Positions 11,276-24,237 are shown, numbered from the stretch's first letter. The stretch: 64,000 nt of DNA from Punica granatum (GCF_007655135.1 NC_045129.1:5890001-5954000); one strand, 5' to 3'. Made by a program: numbers and translations. The notes: generated by a model from the sequence alone, not told the origin.

Positions 11276-11523
11276 TAAGTTGTCTAATACTTCTCCCTCT
11301 GGTCTCACTCTCTCTCTCCGCATCCCGTGGGAGGGCGCAGTCCGATGACATAAGCGGGATCATCAACCGGGATTTGTTCAATCAGATGCTGAAGCACAGG
11401 AACGATGCTGCATGTCCTACGAAGGGCTTCTACACATACGATGCTTTCATTGCCGCAGCCAAGTCATTCTGCAGCTTTGGGACTACCGGTGACATCGACA
11501 CCCGAAAGAGGGAGATTGCTGCA
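11276..11523 (+). pseudogene. Chitinase pseudogene 2 (exon 1 only, fused to PAT10)
   Basis: Exon-1 coding sequence of the chitinase from just after the start codon to the IAA codons before the SHETT motif. A deletion removed the ATG and the end of the leader (the flank ATAAACA joins directly to GAAACTAAG). Exons 2 and 3 and the catalytic Glu are absent. At about 11524 it runs directly into PAT10 exon 11 sequence, so the chitinase 3' half and the intergenic spacer were deleted in one event. Confidence 0.85.
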
Positions 11524-12573
11524 GGTTTCTGCCCATACCTCTACTGACAGCGCACACTCTTCGGGGGACATGGCTGTAAAATGAACATTTAAAGAGTTGT
11601 CAACACTACGACTTCTTATGGGTATGCTGAAACAGTGGAACGAGGATCCCAGTTGTAAATCAGTCCTAGAGGGAAGGCTGTTCTGAACTGAACTTTGGTA
11701 TGAAAATTTGTTTTTGAATGTGAGATCTAAATGCAGACTAGCCTTTCCCCAAATCATGTAAACAAATTCTTGAAGGATCCAAAAAATCAAAAGTGCAAAG
11801 CCTTTTTCTCTACCAAGAATCCTCCTATATTTGTCAAAATTCCGGGAGAGTCACCCGGAATCGTGCAAAACACCAGAGTGAGGCTGAGCTCGAGTTTTTC
11901 CATGCTTTTGTAGGGGAAACAAGGAATTACCTCAAATACGTGATGCGCTAGCGCCTTACGAGCTCATAGGTCGTCTGATTTGTCAGAATAAAGTAACTGC
12001 AATGAAGATGTAAAGAGATCAGAAAAGTTAAAAACACTTGGATGTGACAGTACAAGGTTATCGTTAGATGAATGCCTGATACATACTAGTCATATACCTG
12101 ACCTAATTCTTAGCAAAAACCCCGTTAAGAGTACAGAGATTTTCTTACAAAATAGAGCAACAACAGCTATTTACTCGTACTATAAGCTACCGACTTAACC
12201 TCGGGGACATTCCACCACTGTTTGGCTATGAGAATGACTCTTGAAATGATGAATAATTTAGTTGTAAATTGATGCTGAAAACAAGTGGAGACAACTGGAA
12301 TACCTGTGGAAAAGCAGCAGAAGGAGCAGAAAGATCAAGGAGATTGACAGGAAAATCAGCAGGACAATCATGATTGCACTCTTCCACCTGACAGGATCAT
12401 CAATGTTTCAGGTGAACACTTTAAATTTTTCTATAAAAAATTGAAAAAGAACTGGAAAAAGCCACCTGATGTATGATTACAACCATATCCGTTGAACAAC
12501 CAGATTCCCCAAATTTTTCAGGGGTAGAAGATGCTTAATAGCATCACATAAATACATGATCAGGCCCCGAATG

Positions 12574-13024
12574 TGATGCGGCAGACGTGCTGAAAAATTG
12601 GTACTTGAAAAAAAATAGGTTCTGACGACCTTATTTCATTGGAAACGGCCTCCGGAACAAAACTCACAGTCTATGGCTGAGAAAGTTCGATATTTTAGGC
12701 GAATTCCATCGTTTAGGGCCTCAAATAAGCAATTTATGTTAATTAGGGTGTTTTTACAATTTTAGAAAAGTTTAGTTCTTTTATGTAATTTAGATTTTCT
12801 TAAACCCGATTTAAGTTTTGTGTAAACACTAGGGCTGAAGGAGTTGTCTTTTGGATTATCAATAAAATTCAGAGCTTTCGTGCTTTGTCCAATCTCGGAT
12901 CGCTTCGAGTTTGATGCCTATTTCCTGATATTCGTAGAATCAACAGGTATAGAAGGTCGTAGTTCCGGTTTTCGTGCGCGAATCAACGAGTCTGTGACGG
13001 TTACTCGCGTTGTATGCTGCGTTA
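12574..13024 (+). repeat. 5' LTR of the TRIM-like element
   Basis: 451 bp, the same length as the 3' LTR at 13589-14039. The last three bases are TTA where the 3' LTR has the canonical TCA. Other single-base differences are scattered, so the insertion is not brand new. Confidence 0.88.
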
Positions 13025-13058
13025 GTTGGTATCAGAGTCGCGTTCGTTCTTGGATCAA

Positions 13059-13414
13059 CGATGTCACCCCGAAGAACGGCTAATCAACGTCGTGTTGCGG
13101 AGGAGGACGAACTGGATTGGAGGATCGAAGACATATCATATGATGAAGCCAATCCAGTTTTCGATATATATTCAGATGAAGATCAAGAAGAAGTTACAGA
13201 ATTTGTATTTGATGATCAAAGAAAACCAACGTTCGTTGTCAACAAATCTGTATTAAAAGATATTGGATGTGATAAACTTTTTCATTATTGTGCTCAGATT
13301 GAGGATATTCTAAATGAAGAAATTTCCAATGCAAAGAAAGATGCATGGATGCTTACGGTGCCAAATTTTGGTCGAAGTGCACGTGTCTCGATCAAGAAAG
13401 CAAAGATTCAATGA
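13059..13414 (+). CDS. Short internal ORF of the TRIM-like element
   Basis: An ORF that begins with a Met about 20 bp after the primer-binding site and encodes about 118 acidic residues, rich in Asp and Glu, ending in a stop at 13414. A second overlapping frame (13314-13640) runs into the 3' LTR and is basic and rich in Lys and Arg. The ORF may be a remnant of a gag-like start. I see no zinc knuckle or catalytic motif. The assignment to gag is a guess from position only. Confidence 0.3.
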
Positions 13415-13588
13415 AAATGTTCATTGGTTAATAGGTGTACGGAATTTTATGTACAAAGAATTAAGAGAAAGAGTTCGCAAAGAGAAGAAGGCATTCAAGT
13501 GGCAAATGAGAAAGCAGCATAAGCATATCAATCTCTCTATTCGTGAAGATCAAGGTGATAGCTCGGACTCTCTCCATCCATGGGAGAA

Positions 13589-14039
13589 TGATGCCGCAGA
13601 CGACCTAAAAAATTGGTACTTAAAGAAAAATAGGTTTTGACGACTTTATCTCATTGGAAACGGCCTCCGGAGCAAAACTCACAGCCAAAGGCTGTGAAAG
13701 TTCGATATTTTAAGCGAATTTCATCGTTTAGGGTCTCAAACAGGCAATTTATGTTAATTAGGGTGTTTTTGCAATTTTAAGAAAGTTTAGTTCTTTTATG
13801 TAATTTAGGTTTTCTTAAACCCTATTTAAGTTTTGTGTAAGCCCTAGGACTGAAGGAGTTGTCTTTTGGATTATCAATAAAATTCAGAGCTTTCGAACTT
13901 TGTCCAATCTCGGATCGCTTCAAGTTTGATGCCTATTTCTTGGTATTCGTAGAATCAACAGGTATAGAAGGTCATAGTTCCGATATTCGTGCGCGAATCA
14001 ACGGGTCTGTGACGGTTACTCGCGTTGTACGCTGCGTCA
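13589..14039 (+). repeat. 3' LTR of the TRIM-like element
   Basis: Pairs with 12574-13024. It is preceded by a short purine run (GGGAGAA, 13582-13588) that may serve as the polypurine tract. Confidence 0.88.
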
Positions 14040-14323
14040 GAATGGCTAGTAATGTTCCATCTCCTACGCAACATATCTTCAAATTTCTATTATTAATTCA
14101 CTTTACTTTTGTAACCAAGCCCTAAATGGCTTAACATCATTTCAACTATATGGCTGGTTTTTTTAAGTGCTTTCACGGACACGACCAATATCCGAACTTC
14201 AACTTACCATACCCGATATATGTTGGCGTGAAGGTAGCTAATGTATAAGAAGGCAGTCCAGAGGCAGAGTGCAGCCTCCTCGCAGAGGTACCACCTGATT
14301 ATCATAAAACTAAACATTGTCAT

Positions 14324-14412
14324 TGTCAGCACCCAATTTCGGTCCATCGGCTTCAGGGGGGCAAAATTTCGGTCCATCGGCTCCAGGAGGGACTTGGAAA
14401 AAAAAAACAGAG

Positions 14413-14445
<33 letters not shown>

Positions 14446-17400
14446 GGGATTAGTCGAAAAAAAAGGAAAGATCGACAGCTGAGGTTGAGAAGGGAACCGG
14501 CAACTCGACTTCGGAAAAAAACGTCAACACACTCTCTCGCCCTCGGAGATCTCCGGAACGCCCGCTGGTTTTCCTCTCACTTTCGACTCCGGCTCGCCTC
14601 TCACTCCCTGCCCGACACATACAGACGATGCTCGCTCCCGCCCCAGCCGCGCTCAGCGATCTTCCAGGGTCGGGTGCAACCGCACCGCCACCCGAACCGC
14701 GTCCCTCGGTTTACTTGTCGGCACTAATCGGGTCAGTTCATTTTTCTTTCCGGGTCGCACAGGTAACTCGGAACAGACACACACCAGCTCAGTCCATGTC
14801 CAGCAGCCCAGCTCGCGCCATCGGTCCAGCCTAGCCATGCGGCCCAATTCGGCCCCAATCCAGCCCGGATCTCGGCCCAGTCCAGTCAACAGCCCATTTC
14901 GGCCCAGTCCGCCCACATCGGCCCAGTTCAGCCCATCGGCCCAGTCCGGCCCAATTCGGCCAATCTCTCAACAGCCCAATTCATTGAAAATTCCTCTATT
15001 TACATAACTACCCCCGTTCTTTTCAAACAAGGTAAATTCTCGACTTAGTGGCATGATTAGGGCTCCATTCCAGAATATTAATGCTTGCTTGATGGATATG
15101 ATGTGAAATGCGCGTTCTTGGATTGCGTGGGTGATCGGATTTGTCCCAAACACGATTTTACGAACTTTCTATTTTCTCGCATTTCAGTCCAGAGGACTTA
15201 TTTTATTTTTTTATTTATACTTTTAGACATGCCCTGAACTCTGAAATTCTTCTCCGTCAAGCCAGGCCATTTTTACCATTTTCCAATCAGTTCTTGAATT
15301 TTCCATAATTTTTAAAGCATCCCGAAGAACTTTTCAAGTTGTTTCATTTTAGTCTCTGGGGCCATTTTTCACCCTTTTCAGATCTGCCCCGAATTTCAAA
15401 ATTTCTTTTCAATCAAGCCCAGCCATTTTTACAATTTTCCAATCGGTCCTTGAATTTTCCGGAATTTTTTAAGCATCCCAAAGAACTTTCCAAGTTGCTT
15501 CAGTTTAGTCCCGGGGCCATTTTTCACTCTTTTCAGATCTTCCCCGAATTTCAAAATTCTTTTCCATCAAGTCCCAGTCATTTTACTGTTTTTCGATCAG
15601 TCCTTGAATTTTTCGGAATTTTTTTAAACATCCCAAAGATCTTTCCAAGTTGCTTCAGTTCAGTCCCAGGGCCATTTTTCACTCTTTTCAGATCTGCCCG
15701 GAATTTCAAAATTCTTTTCAATCAAGTCTCAGTCATTTTACTACTTTCCAATCAGTCCTGGAATTCCCAGAATTTTTCAAGCATCCCAAGGAACTTTTCA
15801 AGTTGTTTCAGTTTAGTCCTGGGGCCATTTATTTTGTTTTCAGAACAGTCCAAATTTTCAAATTCGTTTCAGACAAGGCCTGGGACATTTTTCGTAATTT
15901 TTACATAGTCCCCAATTTTTTCAGAAATTTCAAATCGGTCCCCGAGACTTTATCCGAATTTGCAAATTAGTCCATGCTCTTTTAAAATCGTTCAATTCAG
16001 TCCCCTTGACATTTTCTAAAAAATATCCAACCCTTTCCTACTTGGATCACCGACCGACAACGTATGTGCCCCATTTAAATATATTATTTCTTTAATTATA
16101 TGTATACAACATGACATTGTATACAATGTGTGTTCTTTTATGTTTTCCCGCTTCCATGAATCGGCGTCGTTTTGTCGATTCCATTAATATTATGTTTGTG
16201 TATGCTTGTATGTGTTTATCATGATCATGGCGGCACCGATTGCGTGAAATATGTATTTTTGTCGTGCTTGATATGATAACATGCTCTTGATCCGTGTTTA
16301 AATGCTTTATTTTCTCGTTTTAATCGAAACCCCACATGAATCGGTTTAATAATGCAAACTCGACCTAAAATCAAAATTTTAAATTTCAAGACGGTTGGAA
16401 ATTAGAGTTTACCGGCTGGTCAATTAATGGCTATTTCCGAGGACTCGAAATCCGCAAATTAAAGCATTCGGCAAATTTTTTTAATTAACCAAAAATTCTA
16501 CATACGGAATAATCGGGACGTTAAATTTGGCTAAATTAAATCACTTGACTTCTTTAAATAAATTGTACGAACCGATTAACAATTTGTAATCACGTCGACA
16601 GTTCAAGAACTGTTAGCTATGCCCTTTTCAAATTCACAATTTCAAAATCACCGAGATACGTGCAACGTAATCTTGATTTTCATGCACACACATATTTATC
16701 GATTCAAGGGCATGACTACCGGTTCTTGTCCTGCCGTAATCCTAGCGTAGGTTTGTGCATATAATTGGTCAAAACATGAGAAAGCAAATTAATCTCAAAC
16801 TCGGCATAATCAAACATGGGCAAATAGTCAAGTAGAGGGTTAGGTTTCGAGTTTTAGGTGAAAATACTCTTAATATGTAAAAACCATATTGTCACGATAC
16901 AAAATAATTTAAAAATAACCCACACATTCAGGACTTGACTACAAACATCATGTCTGTCGAGTCCGTAAAAATAATGCCGAATGCTACATACCCTATCCAT
17001 CATCCCTTTTGTTTGTTTTAGGGTAGGATTTGTATGCCAAGATATCTCGGTTAATAATCAGTTAATTCACGTAAATTCGGCGATAACAAAAACCCTGTTT
17101 GTTTATTTGAGCCTGCTTGTTACATTTTTGCACCTGTTTGTTATGCGGATCGAGCCCTAAATCATGCGGTAAATAAATAAAATGGCAATCCTACCAAACT
17201 AGAGTACCGAAAAAGCGTGTGGGATATAGGCCCACACGTAATAGAACCCCCGAATTCGAAATTTCCGGTTCCGTACAAGACCATTGCCTTAGCATACTAG
17301 GTGTATCCATACCCCTAGACTTGGGCGACTCACCGGCCCTCGACCTTCGGGTCGTAAACAGATAGTGTCGACTCCTTCTCACGTGCGTCCGTCGCGCGTC

Positions 17401-17484
17401 CCCGGGAAGGTGGACACTCCCAAGCCGCGTTGTATTTAGGCGCGCGCATGCATGCCCTGACAAGACGAAATTCGGGTGCGTACA
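14324..17484 (+). repeat. 5' LTR of the large element
   Basis: 3,161 bp. Contains a (CT)n run near 14410-14450, about five 155-bp internal repeats (about 15226-15990) and long non-coding AT-rich stretches. It lacks a roughly 309-bp block that the 3' LTR has near 27072-27380. Confidence 0.88.
15226..15990 (+). repeat. 155-bp tandem repeats inside the 5' LTR
   Basis: The landmark GATCT(T/G)CCC recurs at 15381, 15536 and 15691, a period of 155 bp, with more diverged units on either side. Each unit contains CCATTTTTCACTCTTTTCAG. The 189-codon ORF at 15339-15908 results from the repeat (Phe- and Ser-rich). The same array is in the 3' LTR (about 25125-25900), so it was part of the LTR before insertion. 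Confidence 0.8.
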
Positions 17485-17487
17485 GCT

Positions 17488-17506
17488 TGGCGACTCCACT
17501 AGGGAC
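17488..17506 (+). other. Primer-binding site of the large element
   Basis: TGGCGACTCCACTAGGGAC starts 4 bases after the 5' LTR. It resembles the Arg-tRNA-type primer sites reported for Tat/Ogre elements. The tRNA match is from memory and was not computed. Confidence 0.65.
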
Positions 17507-20500
17507 ACTTAGAGGGTTCGGGCTCGTTCTCGCTTGCTTTGTTTGCTTGTTTATTTATCGCTTTCTGCAATTTTCCGCTTATCTACTTTACGCATTTTTA
17601 TTTCTCGCACACGCATTGCATATCATACTAACTTCAGGTACCTATGGGTCGCGTCCCAAGACCGATATAAGGAAACACAGGTTAGATAGGGGTTCCGAGT
17701 AAGGGTACGTCGCACGGTTGGACCGTCGATTAGGCCCCCAAAGATCCCCGCTCGATTTCAAGGAATTGACACCCTTGAGTCGGGGGTCCCCATCCCTAGA
17801 TAGCACGGTCCTTGTAGCACTAAAACCATGCATTTTGCAAGAGCTCTATGCCATCCTCCAACCCGGCTTCAACGAACAGTCCATCGAGTCGGCCTGCGTG
17901 CCACTTGAGTCTTTTCTGTTTCAAGAGCGATGTACCTTGTAATTTGTACTAAACCGTGGGCATTTACTTTCTTCGCACACATGCATAATCTGTTTTACAA
18001 AATTAGGGTGTCATTCATATGGACGAGTGCTAAGTCGATCTTCCTTTCGTCTTGGTAAGAGACGCCTCACTCGGCCTCTTGCTCGCACCTCGATAGAGCC
18101 CGCCAATCTTCGAGGACCTCGCCGACTCGCCACAGGATGCATGCCACACATCTCCCAGGACACCCTTTCCTTCAAGCACAACCACTATGATTGACTTCAC
18201 CAACACTAGGACCGATCACTGAGAGATTGCTAAGAGATGAGGAATTCGTCGGCCAACCACAACTTCAGAAGGAGCCCGCATGAGCGAACACCGTCCTAGA
18301 GAGGTCTAGGAAGAGGGCTCGTAGAGACCCACACATGCGCTCTATGATAGATGTCTCCGCAAGGCCCTCGCTTAGAACCGGTGCTTTCCAATGCCGCACT
18401 CGCTCAAACTTCGAGTGTGGTGGAAGATCGACTTAGGGCTTTATTTTACAAAATTTACATTGTACTTTGAACTTTTTGAGTCAATGTGAATGACGGCATT
18501 AGTTTTGGAAAACTCACGCCTCGCATGCATCATACTCATTTACTGTTTTGCATAACAACTAACATCTCACCATACAAGTGAGCGAAGACCTTCTTCGCAG
18601 GTAGACTAACCGCGACCTTCACCCTCCTTCCACGGCAAGGCGAGCCGTGGCCCGAGGACCGATGCACCTTCCTGGGCAAAGCTAGCTTCTCTCTAACCCC
18701 ACGCAACCAAGCGTCATTGCGTGATTGCACACGTCTCTTCGCGCAACTGAGCACAGCCGCCAGCACAACCGAGTGCGTCCTTTTGCGTCGTGCGAGCATG
18801 CCTCCACCTTATCCATGCACACACCCCGGCACGCTCACACGATGCCTACCAGGCTAGTTCGATCCCCTACGCCCTTGCGTGAAAATTGCGAACATACTTT
18901 GCTCCTTCATCTTTCCCCTTTTTCCCATTGCAGGAAATAACCGACAAGAAGGCAATCTGAATCCCAAACGACCACAATCGAGACAGGAAACACTTCTCTG
19001 CTACCTTCCTGGACTCCAAACATTGAAGACCGACCCTCCCTCCATGAAATATCACAAGCGACAGCTCCAATAATCATAGCATGTCCCAACCCACCCGCCA
19101 CGGGGCTTCCAGCAGGATTACACTGCCGATCGAAGAATGGGGCCAACCCACCCTCCACTATAGCCACCAACCTGCTACCGGGGCAACACACACTCTCCTT
19201 CAAATGCTCTTTTACATTTATTCGCATTTCCAAACAAGCTCTCGACATGAACGAACCATTCAAGGGGCACTTGAACAGTCTCGAAGACGCCCTATTGGTT
19301 TCGTCGGACCTGTCCGACTCGCATGTCCCAATGGGACTCGGCTTCTCGAGCTTTCCCTAGGACGGCTGCGCAGACCAATCCGCAATCAGGGAAAGTATAA
19401 CTATGCGGTTCCCAGTCACAGTTTAACCGCTCCAACGCGGCGATAACCGGACTCTCGAAATAGAGTGTCCCCTACGCGTGGTACCCCATGGGTCGTGCGC
19501 TGGATGAGGGAATTTCCCATGGGTCCACCTTACATTTCTTACCACATATTTCACCGTATAATCACCTAATACATCATCTTCTTTGTCATCCTTCACAGGG
19601 GCACGCTGGCTACAAGCAAAGAGCGATATACGGGTTCACACCTTCACGAGAACTCCTATCGGGTCTCTCCTTATACTTCGACAGGAAAGAGGCTTGATGC
19701 GGAAGTACCCCCCTTTTACGAAGCCGAAGACAAAAACGACTGAGTGAGTCACATGCTGTAAACCCAACCATCTCAGTCAATAGCAAGCATGGCATCGAAG
19801 CAAAGCACGTACGCCGACTTCAAGAGCACCTATCCTCCTAGGGGCACCCTCCACGGGAGCGACAAGACACGATCAAGAACGGCGTCCAACGCAGACCACG
19901 AAGACCGGGGCATCCGCGTTCAACACTCATGCCGGGGCAACCTCGGTCACCTGCACCCCAGGGCAAATCTTATTCTTCTTCTTAGACGATAGGGGAAATC
20001 ATTTGTAAAGTTTGCAAGGACGAGCAACACGAAGTTCGACTTTCGAATATCCAGGAGCCAAACCTCCATGAAAAGCCGGCCCTCACGAAATAGGGCAAGG
20101 CACACCGAAACGACCACGCAATGCAAAGTCGAAAAGTTTCCAACAAATACACGGGGCACAAAACAAACCCCAGCTGCAAGAAAAAAAAAACAGAGCGAAA
20201 AGAAGCGGGAAAAACCAGCCAAGGAAGAGAGAGATAAAAGACGAGGGAAAAACCCGCCATTGAACAAAATAAGGCATCGTCGAGATATAAAACTCCGGCA
20301 CCGCCAATTCGAAGAAGAAATCAACAAACCCCGACAAAAAAGGGAAGCAGCAGACGCAACTCCTCGACGAAGACAGAACGCAACGTACTCGGAGGTCGAA
20401 TCCTTCAAACCCTCCGCCTCGCAAACTTGAGAGACAAAAGAATTAAGCCCGCTAATTTAAAAACCCCCTTTTTGGGGGCGGCCTAGGCAAAAATTAGGGC

Positions 20501-21960
20501 AAAAGAGAGGCACGACTGAAAATCCCGAGGTGGGCAGTCGTAGCAAAAGGAGAGCTAATCCCCTTTAGGTCGAGAAGTGCAACCGAATCCCGAGGTAGGC
20601 GACCGTAACAAAATGAGAGCAAAATGAGAGATAAATAAATCAATGTGTCACCCTAGGCCGCCACACATCGTGCGGACTAGGGTTTCCCCATGGGAAACGA
20701 TCAGTTTGTCTACTCCGACACGATCCTCGATCGGTTCTCCTGCATTACTCAACTGTCTAAAGCGAAGTCTCCCTCACATACAGTAGGCAACCAAGCATAC
20801 CATCCGAGCAGTTTGGGACAGCTTACGCAACAGAAGGACAAAGGAGAAAGGGGGGTACGTGTCGCTGTAGGCGTGAACCCATGTATCTTTTAGCTTGGGG
20901 CAGCGTGCTCCCTAAGCTTTCTCTTTTATCTTTGTCATTGCATAACTCCAAACGGGTCATAGTCACTCTACAATATTCTACCACAAATCCAAAATCCTAG
21001 ACACTCATCTCCAGGAGTCAAGCCATAACACTATGGAAATGAATAGACTGAGGTCTAACCAAATTTGCACATAAATCCCCATGCTGGTCACAAGCGCAGC
21101 CGCCCTACGGTACCATGACGAGAAGGGTCCTAAGCCGACGGGCTCGTCGAATAATCGACAGAGCTGCTAGGGCATCATTAAGAATGTCTCGATATGCTCA
21201 TACATGGCCAACAGGAGCCTTGGAGGCCTCGCATTGAGGCCTTCGAAAATGGGATCTCATTCGTATCCCCAAAGCAAAAACTCTATACGGGTCGCCCAAG
21301 CGACCCGAAACTGAAAGACATGCGTCGCAAACACATCATTTTACCCGTGCTTACAAATTGCTAGTAATTCCATGACTTACTAATGATGTCAAGATCACAG
21401 GTACAACAAACGCAGGAACTACGACGGACTCTGATTCCCCATCCCTCGGGGTACCTTGGCACTTCGTCTAGAACTCGAGTCCTTCATCGTAAGACCGGGG
21501 CATCACCAGCAAACTACAATCGCCCCTGCGACAGAGCCGGCCTCCGGCAGATTAGCACATTTGGGGTAGCATCAGCCCTGCACATTTAGCGTACACCACC
21601 GTTCACACGACTAATGGAAAGTAGTGCCCATCCATGCGGGAGAGCAACGTACAATCCTCACTCTCCACCGAGACAAGATGCGTCTTAGTCCCGAGAGTTA
21701 GTCCAACCCACAGCACCGCTTCACTATGGCAACAGTCACAAGCAACAGCATCCCGGTGAACACAGCGATCAGACCATCCCCGCCAAGCGAGCGACACAAG
21801 TCATCCAGCATGCGCCCAATCACGCGACAAACTGCAGGCCACGCCTACTACTGCACCATACCAGCTTGCCCCGACCCAATGCCAAGCTCCCATTTTCAGC
21901 GCCCTGCGCCATTCCCCAGCAATTATCTTTGCTTCAGCATTTCCTACATTTTCCTATCAA
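17507..21960 (+). other. Non-coding interior of the large element
   Basis: About 4.5 kb with only short frames on both strands (none above 165 codons) and no recognisable retroelement domain. A purine-rich stretch near 20160-20350 gives a Lys/Arg-rich frame (20068-20430) that looks compositional. No host gene fragment was recognised. Confidence 0.6.
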
Positions 21961-21964
21961 TTTA

Positions 21965-24090
21965 CATTTACTACTTTCCGGACTTCGCGTCCACATTTAC
22001 AGCTTTTTGGACTTCGCGTCCACGTTTACAGCTTTCTGGACTTCGTGTCCACATTTACTGCTTTCCGGACTTCGCATCCACGTTTACAGCTTTCTGGACT
22101 TCGCGTCCACGGACTTCGTATCCACATTTACTGCTTTCCGGACTTCGCGTCCACGTTTATAGCTTTCTGGACTTCGCGTCCACGTTTATAGCTTTCCGAA
22201 TTTCGCGTCCACGTTTATAGCTTTCTTAACTTCGCGTCCACATTTACTGTTTTCCGGACTTCGCGTCCACGTTTATAGCTTTCTGGACTTCGCATCCACG
22301 GACTTCGCATCCACATTTACTGCTTTCCGGACTTCGCGTCCACGTTTATAGCTTTCTGGACTTCGCGTCCACATTTACTTCTTTCCGGACTTCGCGTCCA
22401 CGTTTATAGCTTTCTAGACTTCGCGTCCACATTTACTGTTTTCCGGACTTCGCGTCCACGTTTACAGCTTTCAGAAATTCGTGTCCTCATTTACATTTCG
22501 GACTTCGTGTCCACATTTACGGCTTTTCGGACTTCGTGTCCGCACATACTACATTTCGGACTTCGTGTCCGCATTTACTATTTTTCGGACTTCGTGTCCT
22601 CATTTACTTCTTTCCGGACTTCGTGTCCGTATCCACTGTATTTAGGACTTCGTGTCCTCATTTACTGCTTTTCGAACTTCGTGTCCGCATTCACTGCATT
22701 CCGGACTTCGTGTCCGCCTCTACTGCATTTCGGACTTCGTGTCCGCATTCACTGTTCTTCGGACTTCGTGTCTGCACTTACTGCATTTTTGACTTCGTGT
22801 TCGCATTCATTGTTTTTCGGACTTCGTGTCAGCATTCACTGTTTTTCGGACTCCGTGTCCATCCTTGCCGTTTTTCGGACTTCATGTCCATTTTTACTGC
22901 TTTTCGGACTCCGTGTCCATCTTTACAGTTTTTCGGACTTCGTGTCCAGGACTCCGTGTCCATCTTTAATGCTTTTCGGACTTCGTGTCCATCTTTACTG
23001 CATTTCGAACTTCGTGTCCTCATCTACATTTCAGACTTCGTGTCCACATTTACGGCTTTTCGGACTTCGTGTCCGCACATACTACATTTCGGACTTCGTG
23101 TCCGCATTTACTACTTTTCGGACTTCGTGTCCTCCTTTACTTCTTTCCGGACTTCGTGTCCGTATCCACTGCATTTCGGATTTCGTGTCCTCATTTACTA
23201 CTTTTCAGACTTCGTGTCCGCATTCACTTTATTTCGGACTTCGTGTCCGCCTCTACTGCATTTCGGACTTCGTGTCCGCATTCACTGTTCTTCGGACTTC
23301 GTGTCTACACTTACTGCATTTCAGACTTCGTGTCCGCATTCACTGTTCTTCGGACTTCGTGTCCGCACTTACTGCATTTCAGACTTCGCATCCTCATTTA
23401 CTACTTTTCGGACTTCGTGTCCGCATCTGTATTTTGGACCTCGTGTCCACATTTACGGCTTTCCGGACTTCGTGTCCGCATATACTGCTTTCCGGACTTC
23501 GTGTCCGCATTTACTACTTTTCGGACTTCGTGTCCTCATTTACTTCTTCCTAGACTTCGTGTCCGTATCTGCTGCATTTCGGACTTCGTGTCCTCATTTA
23601 CTGCATTCCAGACCTCGTGTCCCCATCTACTGCTTTTCGGACTTCGTGTCCGCATTTACTACTTTTCGGACTTCGTGTCCTCATTTACTTCTTTCCGGAC
23701 TTCGTGTCCGTATCCGCTGCATTTCGAACTTCGTGTCCTCATCTACTGCTTTCCGGACTTCGTGTCCGCATTTACTATTTTTCGGATTTCGTGTCCTCAC
23801 TTACTACATTCCGGACTTTGTGTCCGCGTCCACTACATTTCGGACTTCGTGTCCTCATCTACTTCGTTTCGGACTTCGTGTCCTCTTTTACTGCTTTCAG
23901 GACTTCGTGTCCGTATCTACTCCGTTTCAGGCTTCATATCCTCATTTACTACATTTCAGATTTTGTGCCCGCATTTACTGCATTTCGGACTTCTTGTCCA
24001 CTTTTACTACTTTTCGGACTTCGTGTCCATATCGCTTTCTGGACTTCTTGTCCACATTTAATGTCTTTCAAGTATGTGTCCACGTTTACT
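21965..24090 (+). repeat. 29-bp tandem array with hairpin core
   Basis: Roughly 70 copies of a 29-bp unit. Most contain GGACTTCGTGTCC (or GGACTTCGCGTCC in the first part, to about 22500), whose ends GGAC and GTCC can pair around a TTCGT or TTCGC loop. Because 29 is not a multiple of 3, three units (87 bp) make a 29-residue cycle, and all three forward frames read the same cycle in different phase. This explains long overlapping ORFs at 22507-23553, 22536-24092 and 22985-24061. Stops are rare because the consensus has none in any forward frame. Coding function is unlikely. Confidence 0.9.
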
Positions 24091-24223
24091 AATTTATAGT
24101 TTTTACTATTTTGCAACAGGCCCACATATTGGCACAAACGAGGAGAATGACCAGACGATCGCCAGGACCAAACGAGGTGCTTCTCATAGTCTTTGTCTGC
24201 ATCCTCTATCCGAGCATGCAACC

Positions 24224-24237
24224 AAAGAGGGGCAAGC
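24224..24237 (+). other. Polypurine tract of the large element
   Basis: A purine-rich run AAAGAGGGGCAAGC directly precedes the 3' LTR, as expected for plus-strand priming. Confidence 0.75.

Larger units (their letters stand above)
12574..14039 (+). mobile_element. Small non-autonomous LTR retrotransposon (TRIM-like)
   Basis: Two near-identical 451-bp LTRs (12574-13024 and 13589-14039) begin TGATGC and end GCGTTA / GCGTCA. They enclose 564 bp. The element is flanked by the 5-bp repeat GAATG (12569-12573 and 14040-14044); the uninterrupted site is seen in fragment D near 35720. A primer-binding site TGGTATCAGAG (initiator Met tRNA type) lies at 13027-13037. No protease, reverse transcriptase or integrase fits in the interior, so it must be mobilised in trans. 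The solo LTR at 3540 belongs to the same family. It is larger than a typical TRIM. Confidence 0.9.

Noticed and set aside
15339..15970. Phe/Ser-rich 189- and 106-codon ORFs in the LTR
   Set aside because: They are produced by the 155-bp tandem repeats and recur in the other LTR with altered frames.
20068..20430. Lys/Arg-rich ORF as a retroelement nucleocapsid
   Set aside because: No zinc knuckle; the composition follows from a purine-rich stretch, and opposite-strand frames are equally open.
21965..24090. Regular short repeats as a CRISPR array
   Set aside because: No unique spacers, units are direct tandem repeats, the host is a plant and there are no cas genes.
22507..24092. ORFs of 348, 518 and 358 codons as a large repetitive protein
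   Set aside because: All three frames are open because of the 29-bp unit without stops; no start context, domain or signal supports translation.
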